DNA of 64,000 bases, taken from Capsicum annuum. Its lineage: Eukaryota > Streptophyta > Magnoliopsida > Solanales > Solanaceae. Location: assembly GCF_002878395.1 (NCBI RefSeq), contig NC_061118.1, positions 131,758,392 to 131,822,391 on the forward strand, written 5' to 3'. Positions 1-11,584 of the stretch are shown here, piece after piece. The notes under the pieces are model-generated. The model did not search any database, had not been told where the DNA came from, and was given only the letters and a program-made list of their open reading frames with translations. The translations under genes and the position numbers were made by a program. The stretch's first letter is position 1; each line of letters begins with the position of its first letter.

Positions 1-783
1 TTCTGTAGGTAACTGACTGAAGTAATAAATCTCATCGTTCAACTATAGCATCCTTGCATGAGGGAAAAATCTATTAAAAAACTATTTACAAAACTCATGC
101 CAGGTAGTGATTAAGCCTTTTAGATATTTCCCTAGCCATAGTGATGCTTCACCCATCAATGAAAATGGGAACATCCTCAATCATAAAGCTTTCTGATCCA
201 CACCCGAAATAGTATATGATGTGCAGATCCTAGTAAAATTAGCAAGATGCATATTTGTATCATCAATAGCTGATCCAAAAAATACACCCTTCAAGTTCAA
301 CAATTAGATCATGGCACTTGTAATATCAAACTTCACATTTGGGGATAAAGTAGGAGGAACGATGGCTCCTATCTCAGCAGGTTCAATATAACCCATATCC
401 TCATCCTCATCGTATGGGAATAAGTGCTGATATGTAGGAATCAATGGATCTTTACCTCTCTAAACTCTTTCTTGATGCTTAGCTACATATCTAGGCCTGA
501 CTAGTCCTTCTTGTGGAGCTAACCTAGCCTCTTCATCTAATCGGGCCTCTTCAGATGCTCTTTCCTCTCCCTTTATAGTAGCTATTAGTTGTTGTGTCTG
601 TAAATCTATAACATTCTATGGATCAACCGGAGAATACAGGATAAATGCATTAGGATCAACAGGTGGAGGGTCTTGAACCCCATCACAAATTTGTCCCGAT
701 ATCTTTCTTGGTATTTGAAGAATTCTTTTTATCTCTGGATCAAAAGGGAGTAAGGGATTGCCTCTTCTCCTAGTGTTTGGCAT
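1..783 (-). pseudogene. Athila-type gag, N-terminal part (element G), runs off left edge
   Basis: Reading down from an ATG at 783 the translation begins MPNTRRRGNPLLPF and later contains DDTNMHLANFTRICTSY, the same block found in the gag of element A (DDPNMHLVNFVTICKSF near 13,110). In Athila-lineage Ty3/gypsy elements this block lies in the capsid region of Gag, which forms the cytoplasmic particle. In-frame stops occur after SPVDP, after KHQERV and inside the LNLKGVF block, so it is a pseudogene. The start is supported by the primer-binding site and LTR just upstream (861-878, 884-2,430). The rest of gag and pol would lie to the left of the window. Lineage assignment rests on gag similarity and PBS type. 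Confidence 0.75.
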
Positions 784-860
784 ACGCCGATGTATGGTAA
801 ATCAAAATAGAAAATAAAACCCGCAATCTTCACCAATTCAATTAACTACTAAAATTGTCT

Positions 861-878
861 TCCCCGGCAATGATGCCA
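861..878 (-). other. Primer-binding site of element G (tRNA-Asp type)
   Basis: On the minus strand this reads TGGCATCATTGCCGGGGA. It differs from the tRNA-Asp complement used by Athila/Tat elements (TGGCGCCGTTGCCGGGGA) at three positions, all transitions. It lies a few bases after the LTR end, as expected for a minus-strand element. Confidence 0.75.
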
Positions 879-1737
879 AAATTTAATGTCACCTAAAACT
901 AACCTCCAAATGAAGTATGCCTAGGTTGGGTTCGATCCCACAGGGAAGATGCTGAATAGTTGCTTAACTTGATGTGATTCACTAGAAGTACAGGAAAGTA
1001 AATAGGGGGAATTTTGTTTCAATCGCAAGTAGTAACCAAATCTTTAATGCTTTGAGATGTAGACAATAGAAGACGAACATTAGGACTTTTCTCCCCATGG
1101 CTTCTCAACTCCATACACTTATCGTGATCAACCCACCTATAATGAAACTTTGTATGTAAAGTCAATAATATATGTATTATCAATCGTCTTGTGAACGTGT
1201 TGATAAATCTCACCTTTTATCTTTTGAGTCTCAGGGCATCGTCTTGTTGCTCCCTTTTTATGACTTCAGTTGCTATCACCTATTGAGTTTTAAGTGATTA
1301 AATAAGATGATGGAATAGTAGGATAAAGGTGAATCTCAATTACTATATTAATTCTCTTTTCCTAATCATAAACTCCCTTGTGAGGATGTTTGCAAATACA
1401 AGCTATCCCTAAGCTTCTGCAGTAACTCTGAGGTCAATTATTGCAAAGAAGATTAAGATACATAAACCCTAGAATAGATGAATCTACCACTTCCTTTATA
1501 TAGCTAATCTGCCAGGGTTCCCACAACTCTAGTCAGGGAGATTAGCTGCTCATGTTCATGCAAGAAACCAAGATTTTCAATGAAGAATACATGTAATTAA
1601 TTTTACAAGAATAAGTTGAATAAACTCCAAATTCTTTAATTTAATAAAAACCCAAAGATCTCAAGAATGATTATAAAATATGTAAAAGTAAGTAACTAAT
1701 GTAAGAATGCATAACCTAATAAAAGATAAACCCTAAG

Positions 1738-1746
1738 GTATTTATA
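1738..1746 (-). promoter_or_regulatory. TATA-like box of LTR G
   Basis: Minus-strand TATAAATAC in the middle of the LTR, just downstream of the repeat array; the likely U3/R promoter element. Confidence 0.5.
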
Positions 1747-1797
1747 GTGTCTAAAAAATACTTACAAATCTTAATAAAAATGGAAAAGATAAAGTTA

Positions 1798-2245
1798 TGT
1801 CGGCACAAGGTACGACTCGTTCTTAAACTCTTACTGATATCATATGAGTCGTACCATGGCTCTGGTATCCACTACAGTGTATGCTCTTCCAGGCCTCAAA
1901 TTTTTGTTCTACTTGTGACTGCTGCTCATGAGTTATACCATGATCATACGACTTATGCCTTTTACTCGTATCCACATAGGACTTCTTCTTTTCTTCTTTT
2001 GAACACTGGTCTACTTACGATTAGATTATACGAGTCATACTCAAACTTTCGACTCGTATTCTTCTAACACTTCAACTCTGATTTTCTTTCTTGTGTTCTG
2101 CTTTGTGTATGACTTGATGATACGAATTGTGCCCTCATCATAAGGCTTGTACTCTTAGTTATATCTTCTCTACACTTGGTTTTTCTTCTTGTGCTTGGTT
2201 TCTATTGATCTTACGAGTTAGCCTCCGAGTTGTATAAGATGTTTA
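1798..2245. repeat. Hairpin-prone repeat array in U3 of LTR G (TACGACTCG / CGAGTCGTA motifs)
   Basis: Short motifs around TACGACTCG and its complement recur many times (for example at about 1,810, 1,845, 1,945, 2,030, 2,055, 2,120 and 2,215), so neighbouring copies can pair. The array ends roughly 55 bp before the TATA-like box of the LTR. Confidence 0.6.
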
Positions 2246-2430
2246 TGACTTCTACCTTGCAGCAACTTGGCTTTTTTAAGTCTTTTTCTTCCAATTTCCT
2301 TCCAACACTATGCTAGACCTATTTTACCTATAATAACCACAAAAGCACATCATATCTACTAAAATGACCTAAGTTCAAACACAATTTCACTGTTTAAGCA
2401 TCTAAAGTGTTATGTTTCCACGGCACATCA

Positions 2431-3351
2431 ACCACCCAATTTATAGAATAACTATGGCATAACTTGATAAGATATAAGATAACCACCTCCTCATAAGTTA
2501 CCTAGCTTTAACCAAATATAGTCATCCAAACTCCACGCCCAAAGGCCTAATCATTGAAATCTCCCATCCATCTATGTTATATTTATGCTTTCTAAATCGA
2601 GTCTACACTAATCAATTAACCTTAACTTACCTGGATGTCAACCAGCTGTAAGAAGTATGAACGAGTGTGAATTCCAACCTTGTGCTAATATTATAGATAC
2701 ATTTTAGGCAAAAATTCACGGGCTTGCACTCTCACCCATTTTCCTTTTCTATATCTCCAAGGTATGGGAGACAACCCTAAGGGTTTTTAGAGTCCTCTGA
2801 AATTATTGGTTTAAACTTATGGAGAGACAAAAATTAAAACCCATTTAAGTGGGATAGTCTACGTTATGCCGCTATAGCGAGAGGTGTCACTATAGTGGAA
2901 TAAGTTCTGGTATAGTGGTATGGCGCTAAACTAATCAATATTTTTTAAAAATACAGAATTTTGACTTGTATCACCCCATGCAGTTTTACAAACATAATCT
3001 CAATAATTCTCATAACCTGTACCTATATCGAGATATAATATTGTCAAGGAATGGTTGATTATGAAAGTGCAGGAAAATTATTTGGTTTATAAAAATTTTG
3101 ATTTTAGGAAAGTTATCTATTTGCATGAGAGAACATTATCATATCATGTTATTCTATAAGTCAGTCAATTTTATCATCATGCAAACAAAAGTATTTACAA
3201 CTTAGGCATTGCTACAAACAAGATAAATGAAAAATTTGCTTGCAATGACGAAATCATGAATAAAGTGATTATAAGAATGTATTTGGATGAGTTAAATGAC
3301 TTAATATATATGATAAACACTAAATTGATATATCAGGATGAGTTTAATGAT
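2431..3351. other. Anonymous flanking DNA between element G and the Sirevirus complex
   Basis: No coding region is supportable. Around 2,870-2,935 there are short self-complementary motifs (CTATAGCG, CACTATAGTGG, TATAGTGG) like those seen in LTR hairpin arrays, so part may be an old LTR fragment. The reading frame that starts at 3,256 runs into the LTR at 3,357 and is fortuitous. Confidence 0.5.
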
Positions 3352-3356
3352 GCAAC
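3352..3356. repeat. Target-site duplication GCAAC, left end of Sirevirus dimer
   Basis: Identical to 32,041-32,045 at the far end. The position next to the middle LTR (6,721-6,725, ATCTC) does not match. Confidence 0.8.
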
Positions 3357-3826
3357 TAAAATTCAAGGGGGAGGGGGTGAATTGAAAAATTTTCTTGAGT
3401 CGACTATTGAGCCTTCACAGTTGACTTACTTGCAAAACATTATACTTAACAAGGCAGATTAGATTTAAATGAATAGGTAAGTAAATAAGAAATTTAAGAT
3501 AAGAACATCAAGATTTATCCTGATTTGGAACACCAATGTGGTGCCTGCTTCCAGTACCCATGGGTTTTAAAGTTTCCTTAGATCTTTTAAAAGTAGAGTG
3601 TGGGTACAATGATGGTAAACAAGTTCTGAGAACTTATTTTATTTTTCAGATCTTGTGCCACAACTTCAATTGATATAACAAAGTTTACTCGATCTTATTC
3701 TTGTATTTTAAAATAAAAAGTACAAAGCTTTGTGAGACTAAGATTGAGACACTCTGAGATTCTCCTTGAAGTTGTGTAAGTGCTTTAATCTTTAGTTTTC
3801 TCTTTTATACTCTTCAACTACTGCAA
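3357..3826 (-). repeat. Truncated terminal LTR of the Sirevirus dimer
   Basis: This matches the downstream half of the LTRs at 5,824-6,720 and 31,158-32,040 (shared blocks AGTCGACTGTTGAGCC-like and the AGTACAAAGCTTTGTGAGA stretch). The match breaks at about 3,826, where sequence switches to protease/integrase coding DNA, so U3 is missing. The end base pattern TAAAATTC replaces TGAAATTC, a G-to-A change at the LTR terminus. Confidence 0.8.
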
Positions 3827-3834
3827 TAAGGTAG

Positions 3835-5800
3835 GTCAAAGTAGTAAAATTAGGACTATTTTAAACATAAATATTAAATGTCTCTTTTATCATGTTTGAT
3901 GGAGAAGCTTTTAGCTTTGAAGGAAACTCCAAATCTAGCATCACACAGCTGATTGATACTGAACAGGTTGTTTTTAAGTACGTCTACACGATACACTTTA
4001 ATGAATTTGCATGAGGAGTTGAGCTTTACTGAGCCAACTTTGATGACATCACCTTTCATATTATCACCAAATCTAACTGATCCTCTTTCTATTTTCTTTA
4101 GAGAATAGAAATTTTCCTTCTTTTTGGTCATATGTTTGGAACATCTGCTATCAATGACCCACATTTCTTTTTTATAGATTTTGCAGATGTGTTTATGCAC
4201 AATAAGAAAACCATTTTTGTTTAGGTACCCAAGCGGTCTTGGGTCCTTGAGAATTAGAGGTACTTCCTTAAGTCCTCTAAACACATAGAACTTTAGACCT
4301 TTGCCAATAACTATGTGATTTGTGCCTTTTCTGTCCACATGTATAGCAGACAGGTCCTTGAAAAGAGAAAGAGGTTTTGGATGATTTAAATGATCTTGAT
4401 GAGGAACTTGAGTTTGTTTTAAAAGAGTTTGTTCTAATGAAATAGTGACTTGGTGATTTTTTAATGCTATTTAATTGCATTTTTGCATCATCAAGTTCTT
4501 CTTGAAGCAAGTCAATTTGAATTTGACATGCTTCAATTTCAACTTGATAGTTCCTTCGTTCCTCTTAAGTTTTCATTTAAGTCGAGCTTTCCAGTTTTTC
4601 TTTTATTGAGCAAGTTTATTATATTCATCAGTAAACTTTTGAAGTTCATCGGTTATCATATCTAGATTTGATTTAAGAATGTTATAGTTATGACAGTTGT
4701 GTGGTCTTACCTCGCTTGATTCACCTTTTCCCATGAAGCACATATTAGTAACTTCTACTTCTTCCTCGATGCCATCTTCATCACTCCAAGCCCTAAAGTT
4801 TTTGTATCTTCTAGATGATCTTCTTTTTAATTTTGGACAGTTTTGTTTAAAGTGACCTGGCCTCCTGTAGTGATAACAACAGTCATTATTCAATGTCAAT
4901 TCATCATTATTGAGTCATTGGGGTCTCCTTTGTCTCTATTTCAAGATCTGCCTTACTCCATGATTTATGAGAGCCATTCCTTTGCTGTCAGATTCTTCCA
5001 AAAAGTTTTCATCTTCAGTTGATACAATATTGAAGGTTACTGGTTTCTTTTTTTCCTCTTTGTTTTACCTGTTGATATAATTTTGTTAATAGGTAATGAG
5101 ACTACCTCATAGTTTGTTATATGTCATGTTGTGGAGGTATTTATCTTCTAGGATGGCGACCTTGGTTTCCATTCTTTAGGCAGGCTTCTGACAAGCTTCT
5201 GGACTTATAGTATGTATGGATAGATCATCCCTAATGATTTTAGCTCACATACAATCTTGTTGAACCTGGTAAACATCGATTCCATGTTTTTATTTTCTTC
5301 TATTTTGAACAGCTCATATTCATTGACCAGAGCAGTAATTTTTGACTTTTAGACCTTAGTGGTCCCTTCATAGGTTACTTCCAATTTATCCCATGACTCC
5401 TTTAAGGTTTCACAGTTTGATATCTTATTGTATTCTTCTCCACTTACTGCATAGAGGATTTAACTTATATCTCCTGCAATAGATTGAATTACCTCTTATT
5501 GTTCTTTGGTGACATCAAAATTTTCCAGATCCTCTACATCAATGCTACTTGATTCCTTGTCCTTATCCTTCTATTTTTCGTTGAGTCCTAAAATTCACCT
5601 AGGTCTCTTCTTAATGACAACTAATGCTTGGAAGTCATGGGACTGGATGAAGATTCTGAATTTGTTCTTCCAGTAAGAGAAGTGTTGTCCATTGAAGTAT
5701 GGTGGTCTTATGGAGGAGTAATTGTCTTGAAGGAGAGTATATGGAATTAGGTAGTTCTTGATTTGATATTTAATCACATACAGTTAAGCAACACTTATTT
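3835..5800 (-). pseudogene. Second-unit Sirevirus gag-protease fragment
   Basis: Collinear with 29,130-31,140. From the right: a UBN2-like Gag N-terminus (PPYFNGQHFSYWKNKFRIF near 5,700), a damaged zinc knuckle CYHYRRPGHFKQNC near 4,870 whose second Cys is Tyr, a further knuckle CYTCGQKRHKSHSYW near 4,340, and a protease region with IDSRCSKHMTKKK near 4,140 (family pattern DSGCSRHMT). It stops abruptly near 3,830 against the truncated LTR, so integrase, RT and RNase H are absent from this unit. Multiple stops and frameshifts. It would have encoded the Gag shell and the polyprotein-cleaving protease. Confidence 0.75.
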
Positions 5801-5823
5801 GTGAGAGTTTCTATGATACCTAT

Positions 5824-6720
5824 TGAAATCCAAGGGGGGGGTTTATTGAATAATTTCCCTAAGTCGACTGTTGAGCCTTCACAGTTGACTTACCTGCAAA
5901 ACACTATACTTATCAAGGCGAATTAGATTTAAACAAATAGGTAATTAAATAAGTAATTTAATATACGGACACAGTGATTTATCCTGACTCGGAACACCAA
6001 TGTGGTGCCTACTCCAGTCCTTTAGGGTTTCAAAGTTTCCTTAGATCTTTTCAAAGTAGAGTCTGGGTACAATTATAGTAAACAAGTTCTGAAAACTTAT
6101 TTTATTTTTCAGATCTTGTGAGACAACTTCAATTGCTATGCCAAAGTTGACTCGATCGTATTATTGTGTAACTATTGTAAACTAAAAGTACAAAGCTTTG
6201 TGAGATGAAGATTGAGACATACTGAGATTCTCCTTAAAGTTGTGTAAGTGCTTTAATCTTTAGTCTTATCTTTTATACTTTTCAGCTGCTTCAGCTTCTA
6301 TTCTTCAGAAGGAAACCCAAGTGATTTCTTCTCAATAAAGGATTTGAATTGATTCCTTGATTGAGAGATGGCACCATAAAGTATGTCCATATCAGATATG
6401 TCCATAAGTGATGCAGCCTTCATAGCTATACATGTCCATATCAGATATGTCAATGTAGAGGGTGTGGTCTTCTTTCTTTTTTCTCTTGCCTTAATTTATT
6501 CGATTGCCATAAATCTAGGAAGCCAATAATCTCCGTGATTGATACTCTTCCAATCTTGGTACCGATTTTCTTATAAGTGAATGCTTGCTTCCTTTATTGG
6601 ATAATCTGGATTGATTCCTTAGGAATCTTTTTGGTCTTATGTATCTTCAATGTATCCTACAAGATATTTGTTTATCAGTTTGTCCTTATTAAAATATATA
6701 GTGAGCATATGAGGCTAACA
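5824..6720 (-). repeat. Middle LTR shared by the two Sirevirus units
   Basis: About 897 bp; on the minus strand it begins TGTTAGCCTC at 6,720 and ends TTTCA at 5,824. Immediately upstream on the minus strand (6,721 on) is a purine-rich AAATTGGAGAT, as precedes a 3' LTR. Immediately downstream is ATAGGTATCATAGA, a decayed tRNA-Met-type PBS, as follows a 5' LTR. Confidence 0.85.
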
Positions 6721-6768
6721 ATCTCCAATTTTTTTATAATGAAAAATAATAAACATTAGTTGACTTTC

Positions 6769-7597
6769 CTATTTTATTGGTGACATGCTCCTCTCTAACT
6801 TGAAAACATCTATGATGTTATTACTTTCTTTTAGCATTTGTTGACTCTCATCCTTTGATAGTTTATTTTCCCCCTGACTTGCAAGCACCTCCGATATTCC
6901 TACTATTTTCCCCTTTTGGCATAATAAAAAAGAACAACACAACAGACAGGAAAAAAAAAGCAATAGATATATAGCAGATAAATAGTCAAATGGATACCAA
7001 AGGACTAAATAAAATAAACAAGTGTGGCAGACAGTTTGTAAAAATCTTTTGTAGCCCAAAAGTAAGGGTCAGAACCCTCTTTTGAATAGTAGTCATCATT
7101 CAATGCTTGGCCAAAAAGTATGTGAGGATATTGTGTATGTTATGGAAGAATCGTTTATATGATTTTTCAATATTTTTAGAGAAGGAGGAGTAGGAGTTCT
7201 GGATGGATATTGCAAGGTCATCATTTGAGGAGTTGACTTAAGACTTGAGGGAGTCAATGTGAGCAAACACTCAGGTGAACAACTTTATGCCTTCTTGCTT
7301 GAATCCAGTAATGGTCAGCCATACCTTGCTTATATCAGTGCTCGTGCTCATCCTAAGCTCCAACAGTTTGGGAGGCGACTCCTGAAGCAACATCACTCCT
7401 TCCTCAATAGTTTTTAAGCGATCCTTGAGGTCTTCTGATTCCTTCAACATAGGAAGCATGGGGTTAGAAACAAACTTGCTTACCTTAAGGAAATCGGATT
7501 TTTCATAGGCAGAGTTTTTTTTGCACCAATCATTATCTACCAAAACGTTACCCATGCTGGCAAAAGTTTTAGAGTCATAAGTAGTGGAGACTTCCAC
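6769..7597 (-). pseudogene. 3' ORF region of Sirevirus unit 1, distal part
   Basis: Two short open stretches (7,271-7,597 and 6,769-7,059) are separated by stops. The first has heptad-like Leu/Ile spacing (LKESEDLKDRLKTIEEG); the second contains a hydrophobic run (YLLLFFSCLLCCSFLLCQKG) followed by a polar tail. Sireviruses often carry an extra, sometimes env-like, ORF between pol and the 3' LTR, and the position fits. I do not assign a function; the hydrophobic run could be fortuitous because the frame is decayed. Confidence 0.45.
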
Positions 7598-7618
7598 AAG
7601 AGGGTATGTAGAGAAGTC

Positions 7619-9127
7619 TGAGAACGCTCAACTTACACTTTAATTTAGTGCAAGGCTCTCATCGTCAACATATTTACCCAACTTTTTGAGTCGGGGTCGA
7701 ATCCACAGGGAACAATGTGAGTGGAGATTAAACTAATTTGAGACTATAGCTACAAGTTGAATTCAAATAGATGATACAAAAATATAAAATGGGAGTTTTG
7801 GAGATTAGCCAATAAATTGTTGGTCACTTTAACTTAAGTGTTCGAAATCAAGGGTTTATGAAAAACCAGAATTATGTTCACTAGGGGTTTTGGTACTTGA
7901 CAGATGCTAATAGTAGTTCAAGATTCTCACAGTAGATAGGACAAGTTATCTTTATTGAAGTTATGCCTAAATGTCTCTCGACCTACTTAAGTATTTAATT
8001 ATCTAATCCTCTCAGACTTAAGGAATTTATATTCACAGCCCAGATTTTACCTTAGGTTAACCAACCTTGTGACAACGCTGATTATTAAACGGAGTGTTTC
8101 CAAGTCCCTATTGATAATTCACTTCCCACTATATTTGATTTCTTTCTCAAGTAAATCAAAGTGGGTTTTATCTATTGTTTTCAACCAACGGACGTTAATT
8201 AAAACCTCAAAATTATCAAGAAGTCCTACCACCTTTTGAGTCCTGATCACTCAGTACTTTATCAAGCCCTAACCCTAGATCCCATAATTCAGGTTAATGG
8301 AATTTAGCCACTCATAATGCTAAAATCAAATCAACGAGTTATATTCATGCTTTGAAAGTTAAAATTACCACAAGAAGAATAATAACTAGTGAATCGCAGA
8401 TTAAATCACAAGGAAAATCCCAAAATGATGATAATAATATCTTCAAAGTATTTGCTTTTTCAAGCCAAGAAATTAGAGAGAGAAAATATCAAAGTATCGT
8501 GAAAACTCAATGTGGGGGACTCTCCAAGAAAACCCTAAATAAGGCTTTAAATAGTTCACCCAATATAAGGAAACAAAATAATAAAATTTCAGAAATCCCT
8601 CGGATTAGGTGACGACATTTGTGATAGCCTATCAGTAGGCTGACGACTTATCACAAATGTCGTCAACTCCTTCTTCAGTTTTGGATCTTTCTGCTTAAGA
8701 CTGACGACAATCTTGATGACTTATCAGCTCCTTGATGACCTATCAAAAAATGTCATCAAGGCTCTGCTTCAGTTCTCCTGTGCTGCCTTAGGCTGACAAC
8801 ATTCTTGATAGCTTATCATACCCTTGACAACCTATTACAAAATGTCGCCACAACTTTCAACTTAGGCCAATTGTTTGTCTACTGCTGACGATGAAGCTGA
8901 TAGCTTATCATGGGACTGACGACTTATCACAAATGTCATTAGCCAAACTTTTCTTTAGATTTCTTTAGATTTAAACTTCTTTTCTTCCATTCTTGTTGGT
9001 TCTCTATCATATCAGCTTCTACTGTAAAATCAAACATAAAACAATCAAAAACGATAAAAGTTGCTTAAGACTTTGCAATTATTCTTAGTTAAAAGCCTCA
9101 AATGTGTTAGCATCTGCTAACACATCA
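7619..9127 (-). mobile_element. Solo LTR of the element-B family
   Basis: It is alignable by eye along its length to the two LTRs of element B: shared CAACTTACAC start, ATATTTACCCAACTTTG, AGTCGGGGTCGAATCCACAGG-like block, and a GCTAACACATCA end. It has canonical TG/CA ends and is about 1.51 kb. Flanks are AAGTC (7,614-7,618) and ATGTC (9,128-9,132), a 4/5 match. There is no internal region, so this is the expected product of LTR-LTR recombination. It interrupts the Sirevirus 3' ORF region. Confidence 0.85.
8605..8940. repeat. Hairpin array in U3 of the solo LTR (GACGAC...TTATCA units)
   Basis: Units built from GACGACATTTGTGATAG and CTTATCACAAATGTCGTC recur four to five times. The best hairpin has perfect 16-bp arms, TGACGACATTTGTGAT at 8,610-8,625 and its complement at 8,650-8,665, with a 24-base loop. 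A TATTTAA box (minus, about 8,542-8,549) lies some 55 bp beyond the array. Confidence 0.75.
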
Positions 9128-9414
9128 ATGTCCAGAGAGTAATACAGAAGAATCCAAGTAATCAGCAGTCCATAAGGCAGGCTGGAGGAGGCATAAGAAT
9201 TTGTAGCACTCTCAAGCATATATTCACGAAACTAATCAACATAATTTAACTTGTGCTTTTTCACCATGCAATGTAGGACAAACACATCTCGATAGGTTAT
9301 GTTGCTGAGGAAACCCTTTCTTGGAATTAGTATGGTAGCAATGATGTGGGACATGGTGCGGTACTTAAAGTAGAGAGACAGGGGACCAAAGCTAGAAGAC
9401 ATTGTGTTCGGGTC

Positions 9415-9807
9415 CTACAAGGTCTTTTTTGCTTCGTCAAAGCTGACTTGAAAATCTCTAGGCCAGGAGCCATTCATAAAGGGAATTACCACAGAGAACT
9501 TTATATCAAACACCTTTTCAAATAGAAAATCATTGAGTATGATTCTTGTGCCAAGCACAAGAGTCTCTAGTTTACCGCTATAGGAAGAGAGACAGGGATT
9601 GGCATAAAACATTCGAACAGGATCCTCATAAATTACAAGTCCACATAGATGAAAAACCAGTGCCAAGTTTTGAAATTTAAAGAATTGATTGACATTGCAA
9701 TGAGCTTCCTTTAATTGACAGATATTCACTACATGACCACCTATAAAGAAGCGACTTTTGAAGGTGGTAAACTTGTCTTTTTGTGAGTATGTCCAAATTT
9801 TATGCAT
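9415..9807 (-). CDS. 3' ORF of Sirevirus unit 1 (unknown function, plant retroelement type)
   Basis: This 130-codon open frame is uninterrupted, unlike its surroundings. It contains FFIGGHVVNICQL, VRMFYANPCLSSYSG and VLGTRIILNDFLFEKVFDI, which resembles the plant retroelement-associated domain that describes a protein accumulating at given sites and filling the region between pol and the 3' LTR in many Solanaceae elements; that assignment is from memory of the pattern. It lies between RNase H (10,330 and up) and the solo LTR at 7,619-9,127. It is probably the middle of a longer ORF whose ends have decayed. No transmembrane segment is obvious in it. Confidence 0.5.
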   Translation of the reverse strand: MHKIWTYSQKDKFTTFKSRFFIGGHVVNICQLKEAHCNVNQFFKFQNLALVFHLCGLVIYEDPVRMFYANPCLSSYSGKLETLVLGTRIILNDFLFEKVFDIKFSVVIPFMNGSWPRDFQVSFDEAKKTL

Positions 9808-9829
9808 GTCCTCTATAGGAAAAGGATCC

Positions 9830-10320
9830 AGAGGTGTTGAATAGGATTTCTTGACATAAGAGGCTCGACTGGGGCAGAATATTTTTTGGTAACAGTCTAC
9901 TATTGAGAGTCAGACGAACATTTTTCAAAAGATTCAGAGATAAGGATATGTTTATCGGAGAGAGGGTTTGGAAGGGATTTGGATAGATTTGCCATGGAGC
10001 AAGTTCTGATCATTGAAGAGAAGTTTGAATAAGGATTTTAAAAGGCCAGAGAGGAAATTGAATAGATGGATAGAAGAAGAGGGTGCATGAACCGAGGGTA
10101 AGATAAAAAGAGGTGAAGTGCATGAGGCGATTGTGGAGGTGAAAGGATGGCAGAAAGAGGGTATTGGGAAGATAAAAGGGTAAAAAGGCAATAAATGTGG
10201 TGTAAAAAGAGGTAAAAGTAATGACGATAATTTTTCAAAAAGGTTTTCCAAAATTAAAAAGAGTAAAAATAATAATAAGGCAATAAAAAAAGGAATTTTT
10301 CCAAAAATAAAACTCATGAG
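9830..10320 (-). other. Spacer between Sirevirus RNase H and the 3' ORF
   Basis: Purine-rich on plus, with two overlapping low-complexity open frames on minus that read as Ser/Pro/Leu-rich strings. I see no domain and treat them as compositional. Confidence 0.4.
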
Positions 10321-10324
10321 TCAT

Positions 10325-10944
10325 TAATGCTGATATACCAAGTCTTTTTCTAAGGAAACAAAATCTTTCTTCTAACAGAGGCTTGGTAAAAATATCTGCC
10401 AATTGATTTTTGGAATCAATAATTGTTAGAGAAAAGTCACCATTTTCTACATGATCTTGAATAAAATGATGTTTAATATCACTGTGCTTAGTCCTAGAAT
10501 GATGCACAGTGTATTTAGATAGACTAATAGCACTGGTGTTATCACACATTATAGGCACAAATTCAAAAGACAAATTAAAATTAAGTAGTTGATGCATAAT
10601 CCTTAAAATTTGAGTACCACAACTTTTAACAGTTATGTATTCGGCTTCAGTTGTTGATAGAGCAACTAAAGTTTGCTTTTTGTTGTGCCATAAATCAGGG
10701 CATCACTAAGAATTTGACATATTCTACTAGTGCTTTTTCTATCATTCTTATCACTTGCAAAGTCAGCATTTGAATATCGAACTAAGTCAAAATGAAAGGA
10801 GTGAGGGTACTATAGTCTAGTATCCTGTGTTTCAATGAGATATCGAATGATTATTTTTATAGGAGCCAGATGGGACTCTTTAGGATCCAACTGGAACCTT
10901 GCACACTTACAAACACTGAACATAATATTTGGTCGAATGGTCAT
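10325..10944 (-). pseudogene. Sirevirus RT end and RNase H (3' piece, interrupted by element A)
   Basis: Reading down from 10,944: IRPNIMFSVCKCARFQLDP (the linker after the copia RT), YSNADFASDKNDRKSTSR, then DNTSAISLSKYTVHHSRTKH and KNQLADIFTKPL. These are the hallmark RNase H blocks of Ty1/copia, which removes RNA from the DNA-RNA hybrid during reverse transcription; the Asp of DNTSA and of NADFA are retained. There are frameshifts and stops (ATE-type block lost near 10,650). Its upstream continuation is at 27,098 and above: removing element A and one 5-bp duplication brings the two halves back into one frame. Confidence 0.85.
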
Positions 10945-11102
10945 TGATGTTCTGGCTTTTGATGGAATATTTTTCATCTTTTTCTTGGGAAAATTGCATG
11001 TTTTCAAGCAACCAAGGTTGCATTTAATGCCGGTTTTTGATGTTTCAGTGTAAGGAGCCAGCTGAGGGAAAAGACTCAAAAAATTAGAAGAAAAACACAT
11101 CT

Positions 11103-11522
11103 GACGGTCAAAATGGTGGACCTTCAGTCTTACGACGGACCACCAATTCAACCGTCAGGTCCAAATAGAGTACATGACTTCAGAAGACCCAGCAACGACC
11201 CATGTGGTGGACTGTCAGTCTTGCGACAGACCACCACATTGGTGGTCAATGCTAAATAGAACCAGGCATCCTGAAATGCTCAGCAACGGCCAACATAGTG
11301 GACCGTCAACCTTGCGATGGACTACCACTCCAGCCGTCACAACTGTCCAAAACTTGACTCTCAAGGATCATCAGCGACGGTCAAAATAGTGGACCGTCTG
11401 TATTACGACGGACCACCACTTTGACCGTCAGTCTTATCCAAAAAGTGACCTACCAAAATCAGTTGCAACAGACCAAATGGTGGACCATCAACCTTGCGAT
11501 GGACCACCACTTTGGCCGTCAC
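11103..11522. repeat. Five-unit hairpin array in U3 of element A (GTGGACCGTC / GACGGACCAC)
   Basis: Five units start near 11,103, 11,195, 11,281, 11,368 and 11,460 (spacing about 80-90 bp). Each contains GTGGACCGTC, a short spacer and GACGGACCAC, which is a near-perfect inverted repeat, within outer arms of the GACGGTC / GACCGTC type. The array ends about 54 bp before the TATA box. The same array is present in the 3' LTR at 25,675-26,095. Confidence 0.85.
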
Positions 11523-11575
11523 TTTGGATGCGGGTTTTATAATTTCAAATTTTAAATCCTTTTTTATGGGGAACA

Positions 11576-11584
11576 TATAAATAT
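11576..11584 (+). promoter_or_regulatory. TATA box of LTR A
   Basis: TATAAATAT in the 5' LTR, matched by TATAAATAG at 26,144-26,152 in the 3' LTR; the probable core promoter of the element. Confidence 0.6.

Larger units (their letters stand above)
884..2430 (-). repeat. 5' LTR of Athila-type element G
   Basis: The boundary near the PBS is at 884 and the other end is the canonical CA (as read on plus) at 2,430, giving about 1.55 kb. On the minus strand the LTR starts TGATGTGCCGTGG. A TATA-like box (minus TATAAATAC, 1,738-1,746) lies downstream of a repeat array at about 1,798-2,245. The partner LTR is outside the window, so no TSD comparison is possible; the right flank is ACCAC. Confidence 0.75.

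Noticed and set aside
3256..3462. 68-codon plus-strand ORF
   Set aside because: It runs from flanking DNA across the insertion boundary at 3,357 into an LTR; fortuitous.
5824..6720. Middle Sirevirus LTR as an independent insertion or solo LTR
   Set aside because: Its flanks are element PPT and PBS, not a duplicated target.
11174..11389. 71-codon plus-strand ORF
   Set aside because: Lies in the LTR A hairpin array with no domain.
11103..11522. CRISPR-like look of the regularly spaced palindromic repeats
   Set aside because: Units are diverged, lie inside both LTRs of a plant gypsy element and have no cas genes; they are LTR hairpin repeats.
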